DNA of 64,000 nucleotides from Geobacter sp. DSM 9736 (GTDB taxonomy: Bacteria > Desulfobacterota > Desulfuromonadia > Geobacterales > Geobacteraceae), in assembly GCF_900187405.1 (NCBI RefSeq), contig NZ_LT896716.1, positions 2,608,001 to 2,672,000 of the forward strand, read 5' to 3'. The notes under the pieces were generated by a model. That model was given only the letters and a program-made list of their open reading frames with translations, did not search any database and was not told where the DNA came from. Position numbers and translations under genes: made by a program. Each line of letters starts with the position of its first letter. Positions within the stretch are counted from its first letter, which is position 1. Positions 54,129 through 62,412 of the stretch are shown piece after piece.

Positions 54129-54145
54129 GGCCCCTTCGCGGGCCC
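54129..54145 (+). terminator. weak hairpin after the alcohol dehydrogenase gene
   Basis: GGCCC and GGGCC arms with loop CTTCGC, followed by CTTTGT rather than a T run. It could partly attenuate transcription into the B12-type radical SAM genes. Confidence 0.3.
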
Positions 54146-54171
54146 TTTGTAAAAAATGCAAGGACTGATCA

Positions 54172-55560
54172 ATGAGGATACTTCTAGTAGTATATGACAA
54201 TGAATCGCACATCCATTATTTTCCTATCGGCCTTGGATACATAGCAGGAACATTAAGGGCCCACGGACACGATGTGGTTATATATAACCAAGACGTGCAC
54301 CATTATCCTGAACGGCACCTGACACAATACCTTGATAAAGAACATTTCGACGTAGTGGGGCTTAACTTTATTGGGGGCTACTATCAGTACAAGAAAGCGC
54401 TGAGAATTTCCGAGGCAATAAACCTGTCAAAAAACAGACCGTTCTACATGATCGGAGGTCATGGCCCTTCACCCGAGCCCGCTTTCTTTCTTGAAAAGAC
54501 AGGTGCGGACGTCGTCGTAATCGGTGAAGGAGAAGAAACAGTCATCGATCTTCTCAACGCCATAGTAGAAAAACGTTCCTTTGCCACTGTAAAAGGCGTC
54601 GCTTGGCGTGAAGGCGACAAGGTTGTCGTGAATGAACGCCGACCGCTCATAAAAGATATCGACAGCCTTCCACGCCCTGCATACGATCTTTTTCCCATCG
54701 ATCACTACAGATTGATGCGTGAGCCCGGAGTAAGCAACATTGACTTCACTATGCAAATGATTTCGGGAAGAGGTTGTCCTTTTACATGCAACTTTTGCTA
54801 TCGAATGGATGAAGGCTTTCGCCCCCGCAGCAATGAAGCAATTATAGAAGAGATGCAGCTTCTCAGGAAAGACTACGGGATCACTTACATATTCTTCTTC
54901 GACGAGCTTCTTATGACCGGAGTAGAACGCATTGAAAACCTTTGTAATGATCTTATTAGTGCAAGATTGAACATTAAATGGAGCTGTAGCGGCAGGTTGA
55001 ATTTCGCGCGGCCGGACCTACTGAAACTTATGAAGAAAGCCGGGTGCGTGTTCATCAATTATGGCATAGAAGCAATGGACGATCGCATCCTAAAAACAAT
55101 GAACAAGGCGCTGACGGTAAAGCAGATAGAACAGGGGATCGAGGCCACTCTGGCGGCCGGAATCAGCCCCGGATTCAATATCATCTTCGGCAATATCGGA
55201 GAGAACCGCGACACGCTTCGCAGCGGTGTCAACTTTCTTCTGAAGTTTGACGACGGCGCGCAAATGCGAACTATTCGGCCGGTTACACCTTACCCCGGTA
55301 GCCCTCTCTATTACCATGCGATTGATAAAGGCTTGATCCTAGACTGCAGAGATTTCTACGAGAACAAACATCTCAATAGCGACCTTCTTACTGTAAATTT
55401 CACTGACTTGTCTGATGAAGAATACTATGATGCATTATGTGAAGCGAATCTTACGCTCTTAAAGAATTTTTCTGAGAAGAAATACCAAAGCATGATCACC
55501 CAGACTAAACGCTTGTATTATGAGAAAGATGTCTCATTCAGAGGATTTCGTCATACATAA
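54172..55560 (+). CDS. B12-binding-type radical SAM protein 1
   Basis: 462 residues. The N-terminal 150 resemble a cobalamin-binding domain (FPIGLGYIAGTLRAHGHDVVIYNQD, VGLNFIGGYY, IGGHGPSPEP, VVIGEGEETV), without the classical DxHxxG. The radical SAM motif is CPFTCNFC in MQMISGRGCPFTCNFCYRMD. Class B members methylate unactivated carbon or phosphorus or do other radical work. The gene is noticeably AT-richer than the left half of the window. It follows the KdnB-like gene by 85 bp and precedes a second member of the class. Confidence 0.85.
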   Translation: MRILLVVYDNESHIHYFPIGLGYIAGTLRAHGHDVVIYNQDVHHYPERHLTQYLDKEHFDVVGLNFIGGYYQYKKALRISEAINLSKNRPFYMIGGHGPSPEPAFFLEKTGADVVVIGEGEETVIDLLNAIVEKRSFATVKGVAWREGDKVVVNERRPLIKDIDSLPRPAYDLFPIDHYRLMREPGVSNIDFTMQMISGRGCPFTCNFCYRMDEGFRPRSNEAIIEEMQLLRKDYGITYIFFFDELLMTGVERIENLCNDLISARLNIKWSCSGRLNFARPDLLKLMKKAGCVFINYGIEAMDDRILKTMNKALTVKQIEQGIEATLAAGISPGFNIIFGNIGENRDTLRSGVNFLLKFDDGAQMRTIRPVTPYPGSPLYYHAIDKGLILDCRDFYENKHLNSDLLTVNFTDLSDEEYYDALCEANLTLLKNFSEKKYQSMITQTKRLYYEKDVSFRGFRHT

Positions 55561-55595
55561 AGCAGCATTAACATAATATCTGCAGAGGACTAGCA

Positions 55596-57125
55596 ATGTC
55601 AGAAACTAATAAGTTTAACGTTATGCTTGTAAGCGTTAACGATAGAATGCGTACACTCATACCTCTCAATCTTTCTTATCTTATTGCCGCTCTCAAGCAG
55701 GCCGACTTCCATACCTGCGTCTTCGACACATCTTTCTATGTCGAGCAGGAACGACTACAGGATGAGCGGAAAAAGGAGGAAGCGGGCATCTTTATGCCTG
55801 TCGATTATGAATCCATTGGTGTGCGACTGAAAACGACGAGCCTTGTTGACGATCTCCTTGAGTTTGTTCGCACTAAACGTCCTAATTTAATCGGATTCAC
55901 CGTGTTTTCGCAGGCAAAAGATCTAAATTTCCGTTTGGCGTCAGCAATCAAGGAGCGGTTTCCCGAAATACCCATCATCATGGGGGGCATCCACATCAAT
56001 ATTGAGCCGACAGAAGTACTGCAGGAAGCTTTTGTAGACTACATTTGTGTTGGAGAAGGCGACGAAGCAATTGTAGATCTTGCCACAAGACTGGCGACGG
56101 GAAAGTCCGTTACGGATTGTCCCAATATCTGGGGTAAAGCAGATGGTGCGATATGGAGAAATCCGCCAAGACCACCATTGGGGATGGATGAGCTCCCGCT
56201 GCCCGACTGGGACTCTTTCGATTCGTACCACCTGTACGGCCCTTTCAGGGGAAAGCTCTACAAGATGGGAGTCGTGGAATTTTCGCGCAACTGTCCTTAT
56301 CGATGCACCTATTGCGGTAACGACATCATGCGGGCGGCTTATCGAGAAGTCAATATACAGCTGAAGTACCGGCACAAATCGCCCAAACGGTGGGTAGAAG
56401 AGCTCAAGATAAGAAAAGAAAAGTACGGGATCGAGATGTTCTATGTCGCAGATGGAACATTCCTCGCCGCCCCGGACGCGGTGATAGAAGAACTGGCTGA
56501 TCTTTATGCTAAGGAGGTGTCTCTCCCATTTTTCTGTGACGCCACTGTTCACTGCATTACTGACAGGAAAGTTGCTGCACTTAAAAAAATGGGTTGTATC
56601 TGCGTTCATATGGGAATGGAGTCAGGGAATGAAGCTTATCGAAAAAAATTTCTCGACCGGAGCATGACAAACGAAAAAATCTTGAAGGCCTTCTGGACGG
56701 TACGCGATGCCGGCATAGAAACCAGGTCATACAACATAATCGGGCTCCCCAACGAAACCCGTGAAGACATAATGAAGACTATTGAGCTGAACCGGCAGGC
56801 AAAAGTTGATTCAGTATCGCTGGCGATCTTCACCCCATATGAAGGAACCAAGCTTCGTCAATTCTGTCTGGATAACGGCCTGCTCGACCCAGACCGGCAA
56901 CTGGTCGGGGATGCCACAGATCCAATGATTCACAATCCCCTACTCTCGGATCAGGAGCTAGTGGGACTCTATAACACCTTCGCACTCTATGTCAGCGCAC
57001 CGGAATCCTATTTTCCTCTTATCCGCCAAGCGGAAGAACACACCGCTTTCGCAAATGAACTGCGAAAAAGCATAGCCCAAGCCATCGCTGACCTGCAGTC
57101 ACCTCAAAACCGTCCGAAGGCTTAG
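55596..57125 (+). CDS. B12-binding-type radical SAM protein 2
   Basis: 509 residues. N-terminal B12-binding-like region (LIPLNLSYLIAALKQADFHTCVFDTS, IGFTVFSQAKD, IMGGIHINIEPTEVL, YICVGEGDEAIVDL), radical SAM motif CPYRCTYC in EFSRNCPYRCTYCGND, and a C-terminal helical part. It is related to the preceding gene by layout but not a close copy (different length, different Cys surroundings). A methylation or rearrangement on the glycan precursor is possible. It lies 35 bp after the first one. Confidence 0.85.
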   Translation: MSETNKFNVMLVSVNDRMRTLIPLNLSYLIAALKQADFHTCVFDTSFYVEQERLQDERKKEEAGIFMPVDYESIGVRLKTTSLVDDLLEFVRTKRPNLIGFTVFSQAKDLNFRLASAIKERFPEIPIIMGGIHINIEPTEVLQEAFVDYICVGEGDEAIVDLATRLATGKSVTDCPNIWGKADGAIWRNPPRPPLGMDELPLPDWDSFDSYHLYGPFRGKLYKMGVVEFSRNCPYRCTYCGNDIMRAAYREVNIQLKYRHKSPKRWVEELKIRKEKYGIEMFYVADGTFLAAPDAVIEELADLYAKEVSLPFFCDATVHCITDRKVAALKKMGCICVHMGMESGNEAYRKKFLDRSMTNEKILKAFWTVRDAGIETRSYNIIGLPNETREDIMKTIELNRQAKVDSVSLAIFTPYEGTKLRQFCLDNGLLDPDRQLVGDATDPMIHNPLLSDQELVGLYNTFALYVSAPESYFPLIRQAEEHTAFANELRKSIAQAIADLQSPQNRPKA

Positions 57126-57182
57126 CAGAGGGAGCATTTTTCCTGAGTCGCCGGGCTATCGTGCGGGTAGAGGAGTTTGTTT

Positions 57183-57803
57183 ATGAGCGGATATCACCGT
57201 TATGTTTTTGACACAACCGAAAGGAAATTTGTCGGCAACTTCGAACAGATGTACAAGAATGAATCGTCGCAGGGTTACGACTCGTGGCATCAGGAAGACC
57301 AGCGGCAGATTCACAGAGTTTTTGATCTTGTGCTGCTTCGGGACTACAACTTTGACACCATCATCGACATAGGCTGTGGCAAAGGTTCCTTTACCCACCA
57401 GTTAAAGAAGAAAAATAACCGCGTCATTGGGATCGACATCTCGGAGACGGCGATCCAAACTGCAAGAGAACGCTATCCTGATGTTGAATTTGCAGCCGTG
57501 GATCTTGCTGTCCCTTCAAACTTCATTGAAATCAGTGAGAAAATAGTCGGAAATGCGAAAATTGATCTGGTTCTGGCATGTGAAGTGCTGTCGTATATCG
57601 AAAACTGGCGTGATCTCGTGGCAGCAGTTGCAGATCGTGCAGAATTCCTGCTTCTCAATCTGTTCATCCCGGAGGATGCTATCGGATTCGTTAAAAGCGA
57701 GCAGGAACTTATGTACGAACTGGAAAAGCATTTCGAAGTTATTGAATGGATCACGGTCCGTAACCGCCGCTTCACGCTTTTCTTTGGAAGGAGCAGAAAG
57801 TGA
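57183..57803 (+). CDS. SAM-dependent methyltransferase
   Basis: 206 residues, small class I methyltransferase: TIIDIGCGKGSFTHQLKKKNN, GIDISETAIQTARERYP, IDLVLACEVLSYIENWRDLV. It is of the type (methyltransf_11/25) found in glycan and lipid clusters. The ATG at 57183 follows AGAGGAG. Its stop overlaps a GTG start of the next gene. Confidence 0.86.
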   Translation: MSGYHRYVFDTTERKFVGNFEQMYKNESSQGYDSWHQEDQRQIHRVFDLVLLRDYNFDTIIDIGCGKGSFTHQLKKKNNRVIGIDISETAIQTARERYPDVEFAAVDLAVPSNFIEISEKIVGNAKIDLVLACEVLSYIENWRDLVAAVADRAEFLLLNLFIPEDAIGFVKSEQELMYELEKHFEVIEWITVRNRRFTLFFGRSRK

Positions 57804-58978
57804 CGTTCAGAATACCCTTCAGCGGAAGAGCCCATTATTATTCTGATGAAGAAATAGCTGTTGTCATCAATGCAATGCAAACTGCAGATCCTTTGACGCA
57901 GGGGCACTTCCGAACTAACTTCGAAAGCTCATTCAGCAGCTATATAGGAGTGGATCACAGCTTCGCCGTATGCAACGCCACTGCAGCCCTGGAAATGGCT
58001 GCTCAGCTCTGTCAGTTTGAGGATGGGGATGAAGTTATCATACCTTCCCACACATTCACATCCTCTGCCTATCCCTTCGCTAAATGGGGTGCCAAAATAG
58101 TCTGGGCTGACATAGATCTGCAGACACGAGTCGTCACTGCTTCAACGATCGCTGAACGCCTTTCGGAACACACTAAAGCGCTAGTAGTTCCGCACCTATA
58201 TGGATATTGCGCCGATATGCCTGCAATAATGGACCTCGCAGAAAACAAAGGTCTTATTGTCATAGAGGATGCAGCGCAGTCGCTCGGCACTGAAGTTGAT
58301 GGTCATAAGTCTGGATCCTTCGGAGATTTAGGCATCTTCTCTTTTCATTCGCACAAGAATATTACGACTCTTGGAGAAGGAGGGATGTTAACTGTAAAGA
58401 ACAAGTCTTTTGCAGAGATCATCCCGATGCTTCGCCACAATGGCCACTGCGGATTTGGGTTTGATCGCGAAGATTACTGGTTACCTGCAATGGGCAATCT
58501 CGATTTTCCCCTTATAAACGGGGCGCCTCTGTGGCCAAGCAATTACTGCCTGGGAGAAGTCGAATGCGCGCTGGGCACAAAACTTCTTGAAAGGCTCGAT
58601 GCGATCAATGAACAGAAGAGACGTCGAGCCATTGCATTTATAGACAGGATGTCCGATTTCCCTGAACTGAGATTCCACCGAGTAGACAGCCCGCGCCACA
58701 ACTACCACCTCCTCACCGCAATGTTGACGAACGGGAAGAGGGACGAATTCATAAGAAAGATGGCTGCGGAGAAACAAATTCAGTGCGTGGTGCAGTATTA
58801 TCCACTGAACCGTTATCCTCTTTACGACAGACTCGGCTTCAGCAAAGCAGATTGCCCTAACGCTGATTTTTTCTTTGACAACATGGTTTCCTTCCCCTTT
58901 CATCATTGGCTGTCTGACACAGATGCGACGTATATGATTGACGCCACCTCTGAAATTCTTCGAGCTCTGCGTAAATGA
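57800..58978 (+). CDS. DegT/DnrJ/EryC1 sugar aminotransferase
   Basis: 392 residues. PLP-enzyme motifs: VCNATAALEMAAQLC, EVIIPSHTFTSSAYPFAKWGA, VVPHLYGYCADM, IEDAAQSLGTE, and the PLP lysine in FSFHSHKNITTLGEGGML. These enzymes aminate keto or aldehyde sugars on nucleotide carriers or free ulosonic acids. With the KdnB-like enzyme it could give an amino group at the sugar terminus as KdnA does. The GTG start at 57800 has AAGGAG upstream and overlaps the previous stop. Confidence 0.9.
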   Translation: MTFRIPFSGRAHYYSDEEIAVVINAMQTADPLTQGHFRTNFESSFSSYIGVDHSFAVCNATAALEMAAQLCQFEDGDEVIIPSHTFTSSAYPFAKWGAKIVWADIDLQTRVVTASTIAERLSEHTKALVVPHLYGYCADMPAIMDLAENKGLIVIEDAAQSLGTEVDGHKSGSFGDLGIFSFHSHKNITTLGEGGMLTVKNKSFAEIIPMLRHNGHCGFGFDREDYWLPAMGNLDFPLINGAPLWPSNYCLGEVECALGTKLLERLDAINEQKRRRAIAFIDRMSDFPELRFHRVDSPRHNYHLLTAMLTNGKRDEFIRKMAAEKQIQCVVQYYPLNRYPLYDRLGFSKADCPNADFFFDNMVSFPFHHWLSDTDATYMIDATSEILRALRK

Positions 58979-60609
58979 ATAACTTCTGCGTTATCATACT
59001 GGCTGTTAAAAAGAATGTAGCTTTTGCTGACGACCTCGTAAAAAAGCTTGACGGGATACCTCTCGTACAACGTGCGATAGACAAAGCCAAGTCCGTAACA
59101 GAATCTTCACATATTTTTGTAGTTACTGATTCGGAAGAGATCTCCACCATTTCTGACAGAAGTGGTGTCAATTGTTACTATGACAAGCTCCTTAAACTTG
59201 ACTCTCAGAGCTTGTTGAATTGCCTCAATGTGTTTTTGCTTCAGGTTTCTGCCACATATGAATCAACAATTCTTCTTTCAGCTTACACGCCCCTTGTTGC
59301 TGCAGATGACATCATAAATGGTTACGCTAAATTCGTTGAAAGCGGATGCGATGCGCTCGTTACGATCAAACAAGAAGCTATACAAATGTATCGGGCAAGA
59401 GGTGTTAATTTATTTAAATTTATTCTTCACTTTAACAAAGAGCCTGTCTTTGTAGAATCTAGAGCTTTTTTTATTATTAAATCAAGGTACATTCTGGATT
59501 TTAACGGTCACGATATCACTGTCTATCCATATGTACTCAAAGACAATGGAATCGAAATCACTAACTATACCGATTGGTGGATCTGCGAAAAACTGCTTCG
59601 CCGGCGCCGGATCGTATTCCGGGTCATCGGAGATACCGCAGTAGGAATGGGACATATTTTCAGAGCTTTGACACTTGCTCACGAAATTACTGACCATGAG
59701 ATAGTTTTTGTTTGCGATGAGAGGAGCAGCATTGCCACCAATACTATCGCGGGCTACGACTACCTGGTGAAGACTTTTCCGGAGGAAGAAATAGTTGACC
59801 AGATCATAGATCTGCAGCCAGACATGGTAATAAACGATATTTTGAGTACGGATGCGGCGTACATACGTAGGCTCAGGGAGCGTGGGATCAAGGTCGTAAA
59901 TTTTGAGGATCTCGGAAGCGGTTCGATGCTTTCGGACCTGACGATAAACGAGCTGTATGACAAACCCAACAGCTCTACCAAACCAGTTCGATGGGGACAT
60001 AACTATTATTTTGTACGGGATGAATTTGCTACTGCCAAAGCCCACAAGTTCAGCAAGGACGTTACCGGTCTGCTTATTACTTTTGGAGGAACGGATCAGA
60101 ACAACTACACGCTTTCGTCACTTCGCGCAATCCTCGATATCTGCAAGAATGCCAACATCAAGTTATACGTAGTGGTGGGGGGAGGCTACCAGCACGCTCC
60201 TGCTCTGCAAGAATTCATCAGGCAGGCGGACTATACGAATATTGAATATACCTCTGCAACCGGTGCTATCTCTAAGATAATGGAAAAGACACAAATAGCC
60301 ATCACATCCAATGGGCGGACAGTTTTTGAACTTGCGCACATGCATGTTCCTTCCCTGGTAATTGCGCAGCACTCACGCGAGGCAACCCATAGTTTTGCTT
60401 GCCACAACCATGGCTTCATCAACCTTGGGTTATACGAAACAGGAACTACGGAAAGGATGTTGACGGAAGCCCTGTCGCGACTGGTCCACGACTCAGATTA
60501 CCGCAAGGAACTATTTGACAACATCAAACGCTTCAATTTTTCCCAGAACAAGCAGAAGGTAGTAAAGCTCATCCTTGGACTCCTGGAAAAGGCAAAGAGC
60601 GATGCGTAA
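58975..60609 (+). CDS. fusion: degenerate cytidylyltransferase-like domain and PseG-like hydrolase
   Basis: 544 residues. Residues 1 to about 200 resemble a CMP-sugar synthetase (LDGIPLVQRAIDKAKSV, FVVTDSEEIST), but the N-terminal nucleotide loop, normally RGGSKG-x-P-x-KN, is replaced by VKKNVAFADD, so it may be inactive. Residues about 210-540 match PseG-like UDP-sugar hydrolases: FRVIGDTAVGMGHIFRALTLA with the catalytic His, VCDERSS, VNDILSTD and LITFGGTDQNNY, ending with a GT-B-like SNGRTVFELAHM. PseG cleaves UDP from the sugar before NeuB/PseI condensation. The overlap with the DegT gene is ATGA. Confidence 0.85.
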   Translation: MNNFCVIILAVKKNVAFADDLVKKLDGIPLVQRAIDKAKSVTESSHIFVVTDSEEISTISDRSGVNCYYDKLLKLDSQSLLNCLNVFLLQVSATYESTILLSAYTPLVAADDIINGYAKFVESGCDALVTIKQEAIQMYRARGVNLFKFILHFNKEPVFVESRAFFIIKSRYILDFNGHDITVYPYVLKDNGIEITNYTDWWICEKLLRRRRIVFRVIGDTAVGMGHIFRALTLAHEITDHEIVFVCDERSSIATNTIAGYDYLVKTFPEEEIVDQIIDLQPDMVINDILSTDAAYIRRLRERGIKVVNFEDLGSGSMLSDLTINELYDKPNSSTKPVRWGHNYYFVRDEFATAKAHKFSKDVTGLLITFGGTDQNNYTLSSLRAILDICKNANIKLYVVVGGGYQHAPALQEFIRQADYTNIEYTSATGAISKIMEKTQIAITSNGRTVFELAHMHVPSLVIAQHSREATHSFACHNHGFINLGLYETGTTERMLTEALSRLVHDSDYRKELFDNIKRFNFSQNKQKVVKLILGLLEKAKSDA

Positions 60610-61306
60610 CGATTCACCGCAACGCAAGGTGGTAGCTATCGCTCAAGCGAGGATGGGTTCAGCACGCTTACCGAACAAGATGATGCTTCACCTGCATGGT
60701 TTTCCGATTGTCGAGTGGGTATACCGTCGGGCATCAAAAGCATCCACCATTGATGCTCTTGTCTTTGCCATCCCCGACACTCCGGCAGATGATGCTTTAG
60801 CCATACAACTTTTGCGTGCAGGGGCAACTATATTTCGTGGAAGTGAAAATGATGTTTTGAGCCGGTTTTATTTGGCGGCCATGGAGCATGGTGCAACCGA
60901 TGTTATGAGGATCTGTTGCGATAATCCACTGGTATCCCCGCTCGAACTGGACAATCTCGTAAACTTCTATTCCAGCGTGCGCTGCGACTACGCTTACAAC
61001 CATATCCCCCGTGGGAACAGCTACCCCGATGGACTCGGAGCAGAAATCTCTTCATTTGCTGTTCTGGAGACAATGTTCAAAGAAGCCGTCCTGCCATCAC
61101 ACCGCGAACACGTCTTCAATTTTTTGTGGGAGAACCAGGAACGGTTTGTGACGGCAACGTTCAACCCGCCGGACGTCCGACTGCAGCGTCCTGATATCAG
61201 GCTAGATGTAGATACCGAAGAGGACTACTGCAGACTGCTACAGATGGACATAACGCCCGAACTCGATGGTGCAGAGATCATGTGCCTTTTTGGAGAGAGA
61301 CAATGA
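60602..61306 (+). CDS. SpsF-family cytidylyltransferase
   Basis: About 234 residues. The nucleotide loop is intact: VVAIAQARMGSARLPNKMMLHLHGFPIVEWVYRRA, followed by VFAIPDTPADDALA and MRICCDNPLVSPLELD. SpsF-type proteins are found with NeuB and PseG in ulosonic acid clusters. It could supply the cytidylyl activity lost in the fused gene upstream. The ATG at 60602 overlaps that gene's end by eight bases. Confidence 0.88.
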   Translation: MRNDSPQRKVVAIAQARMGSARLPNKMMLHLHGFPIVEWVYRRASKASTIDALVFAIPDTPADDALAIQLLRAGATIFRGSENDVLSRFYLAAMEHGATDVMRICCDNPLVSPLELDNLVNFYSSVRCDYAYNHIPRGNSYPDGLGAEISSFAVLETMFKEAVLPSHREHVFNFLWENQERFVTATFNPPDVRLQRPDIRLDVDTEEDYCRLLQMDITPELDGAEIMCLFGERQ

Positions 61307-62364
61307 AAAAAATCCGTGATCTTTTTTCCACTTCCAACAAACCCCACACTCTCGACAGTCCATATGTAATTGCAGAAATCGGTGTCAATCATGAAGGTAA
61401 CATGGACTTGGCGAAAAGGCTCATAGATGAAGCTCAAGAAGGAGGAGCCGACGCTGTCAAGTTCCAGACGTATAAGGCTGAGACAATTGCATCAGTAAAT
61501 TCTCCGGCTTATTGGGATACTACTAAGGAACCCACCCCCAACCAGTTTCAGCTTTTCAAGAAGTACGACAAATTCTGGAAGACGGAATTTGAGCAGCTTA
61601 AAACCTACTGCACCTGCGCAGGTATCGAATTTATCAGCACTCCTTTCGACGTGGAATCAGCTATGTTCCTGAATGATCTGATGGAGGTTTTTAAAATATC
61701 TTCCTCAGACATCACAAACAGGCCTTTTATTGAGCTTATTGGATCCTTCGGAAAGCCAATCATCCTCTCTACTGGTGCATCTTTCCTTTATGAGATTGAA
61801 GAAGCCGTTGCCTGGATCGAGCGATCAGGAGTCCCCCTTGCACTCCTTCACTGCATTCTTAACTACCCGACTGACGATGCCAACGCCAATCTTGCAATGA
61901 TTACCGACCTCAGATTGAAGTTCCCCCGACACATAATTGGATATTCGGACCATACCCTACCAAAAGACATGAAGACGCTCGAGATTGCAGCACTTCTGGG
62001 GGCCGTTATCCTGGAAAAACACTTTACACATGACAAGACGCTACCCGGCAATGATCATTACCATGCGATGGATAAGAGTGACCTGAAGCTGTTTCGAGGC
62101 AACCTCTCCAGGGTGGCGAAACTCCTCGGGAGCGACCGGAAACATCCTCTTCCGTCAGAAGAGCCTGCACGACAAAATGCCCGAAGGAGCCTAGTAGCCG
62201 CCACGGAGATCCCCGCTGGGAAAACAATCGAGCAATCAGATCTGACATGGAAACGACCTGCTTCAGGCGTAAGCCCCCGGCTCCTCTCGGACATTGTCGG
62301 CAAAAAAGCTCGCCGCACCATTGTATCGGATGAAATCATCACCTGGTGCACGCTCGAGGAGTAA
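61303..62364 (+). CDS. NeuB-family sialic/ulosonic acid synthase
   Basis: About 353 residues. TIM-barrel NeuB domain: VIAEIGVNHEGNMDLAKRLIDEA, GADAVKFQTYKAETIA, STPFDVESAMFL, KISSSDITNRPFIE, STGASFLYEIEEAV, YSDHT and EKHFTHDKTLPGNDHYHAM. The last 60 residues are a SAF (antifreeze-like) domain, ending in RTIVSDEIITW. It condenses phosphoenolpyruvate with a six-carbon amino sugar to a nine-carbon ulosonic acid. The start at 61303 overlaps the previous stop (ATGA), with GGAGAG upstream. Confidence 0.94.
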   Translation: MKKIRDLFSTSNKPHTLDSPYVIAEIGVNHEGNMDLAKRLIDEAQEGGADAVKFQTYKAETIASVNSPAYWDTTKEPTPNQFQLFKKYDKFWKTEFEQLKTYCTCAGIEFISTPFDVESAMFLNDLMEVFKISSSDITNRPFIELIGSFGKPIILSTGASFLYEIEEAVAWIERSGVPLALLHCILNYPTDDANANLAMITDLRLKFPRHIIGYSDHTLPKDMKTLEIAALLGAVILEKHFTHDKTLPGNDHYHAMDKSDLKLFRGNLSRVAKLLGSDRKHPLPSEEPARQNARRSLVAATEIPAGKTIEQSDLTWKRPASGVSPRLLSDIVGKKARRTIVSDEIITWCTLEE

Positions 62365-62412
62365 CGGGAGTTACAACCTCTCATCTTGTTTTACATCAGG
62401 AGCAAAAAAGAT

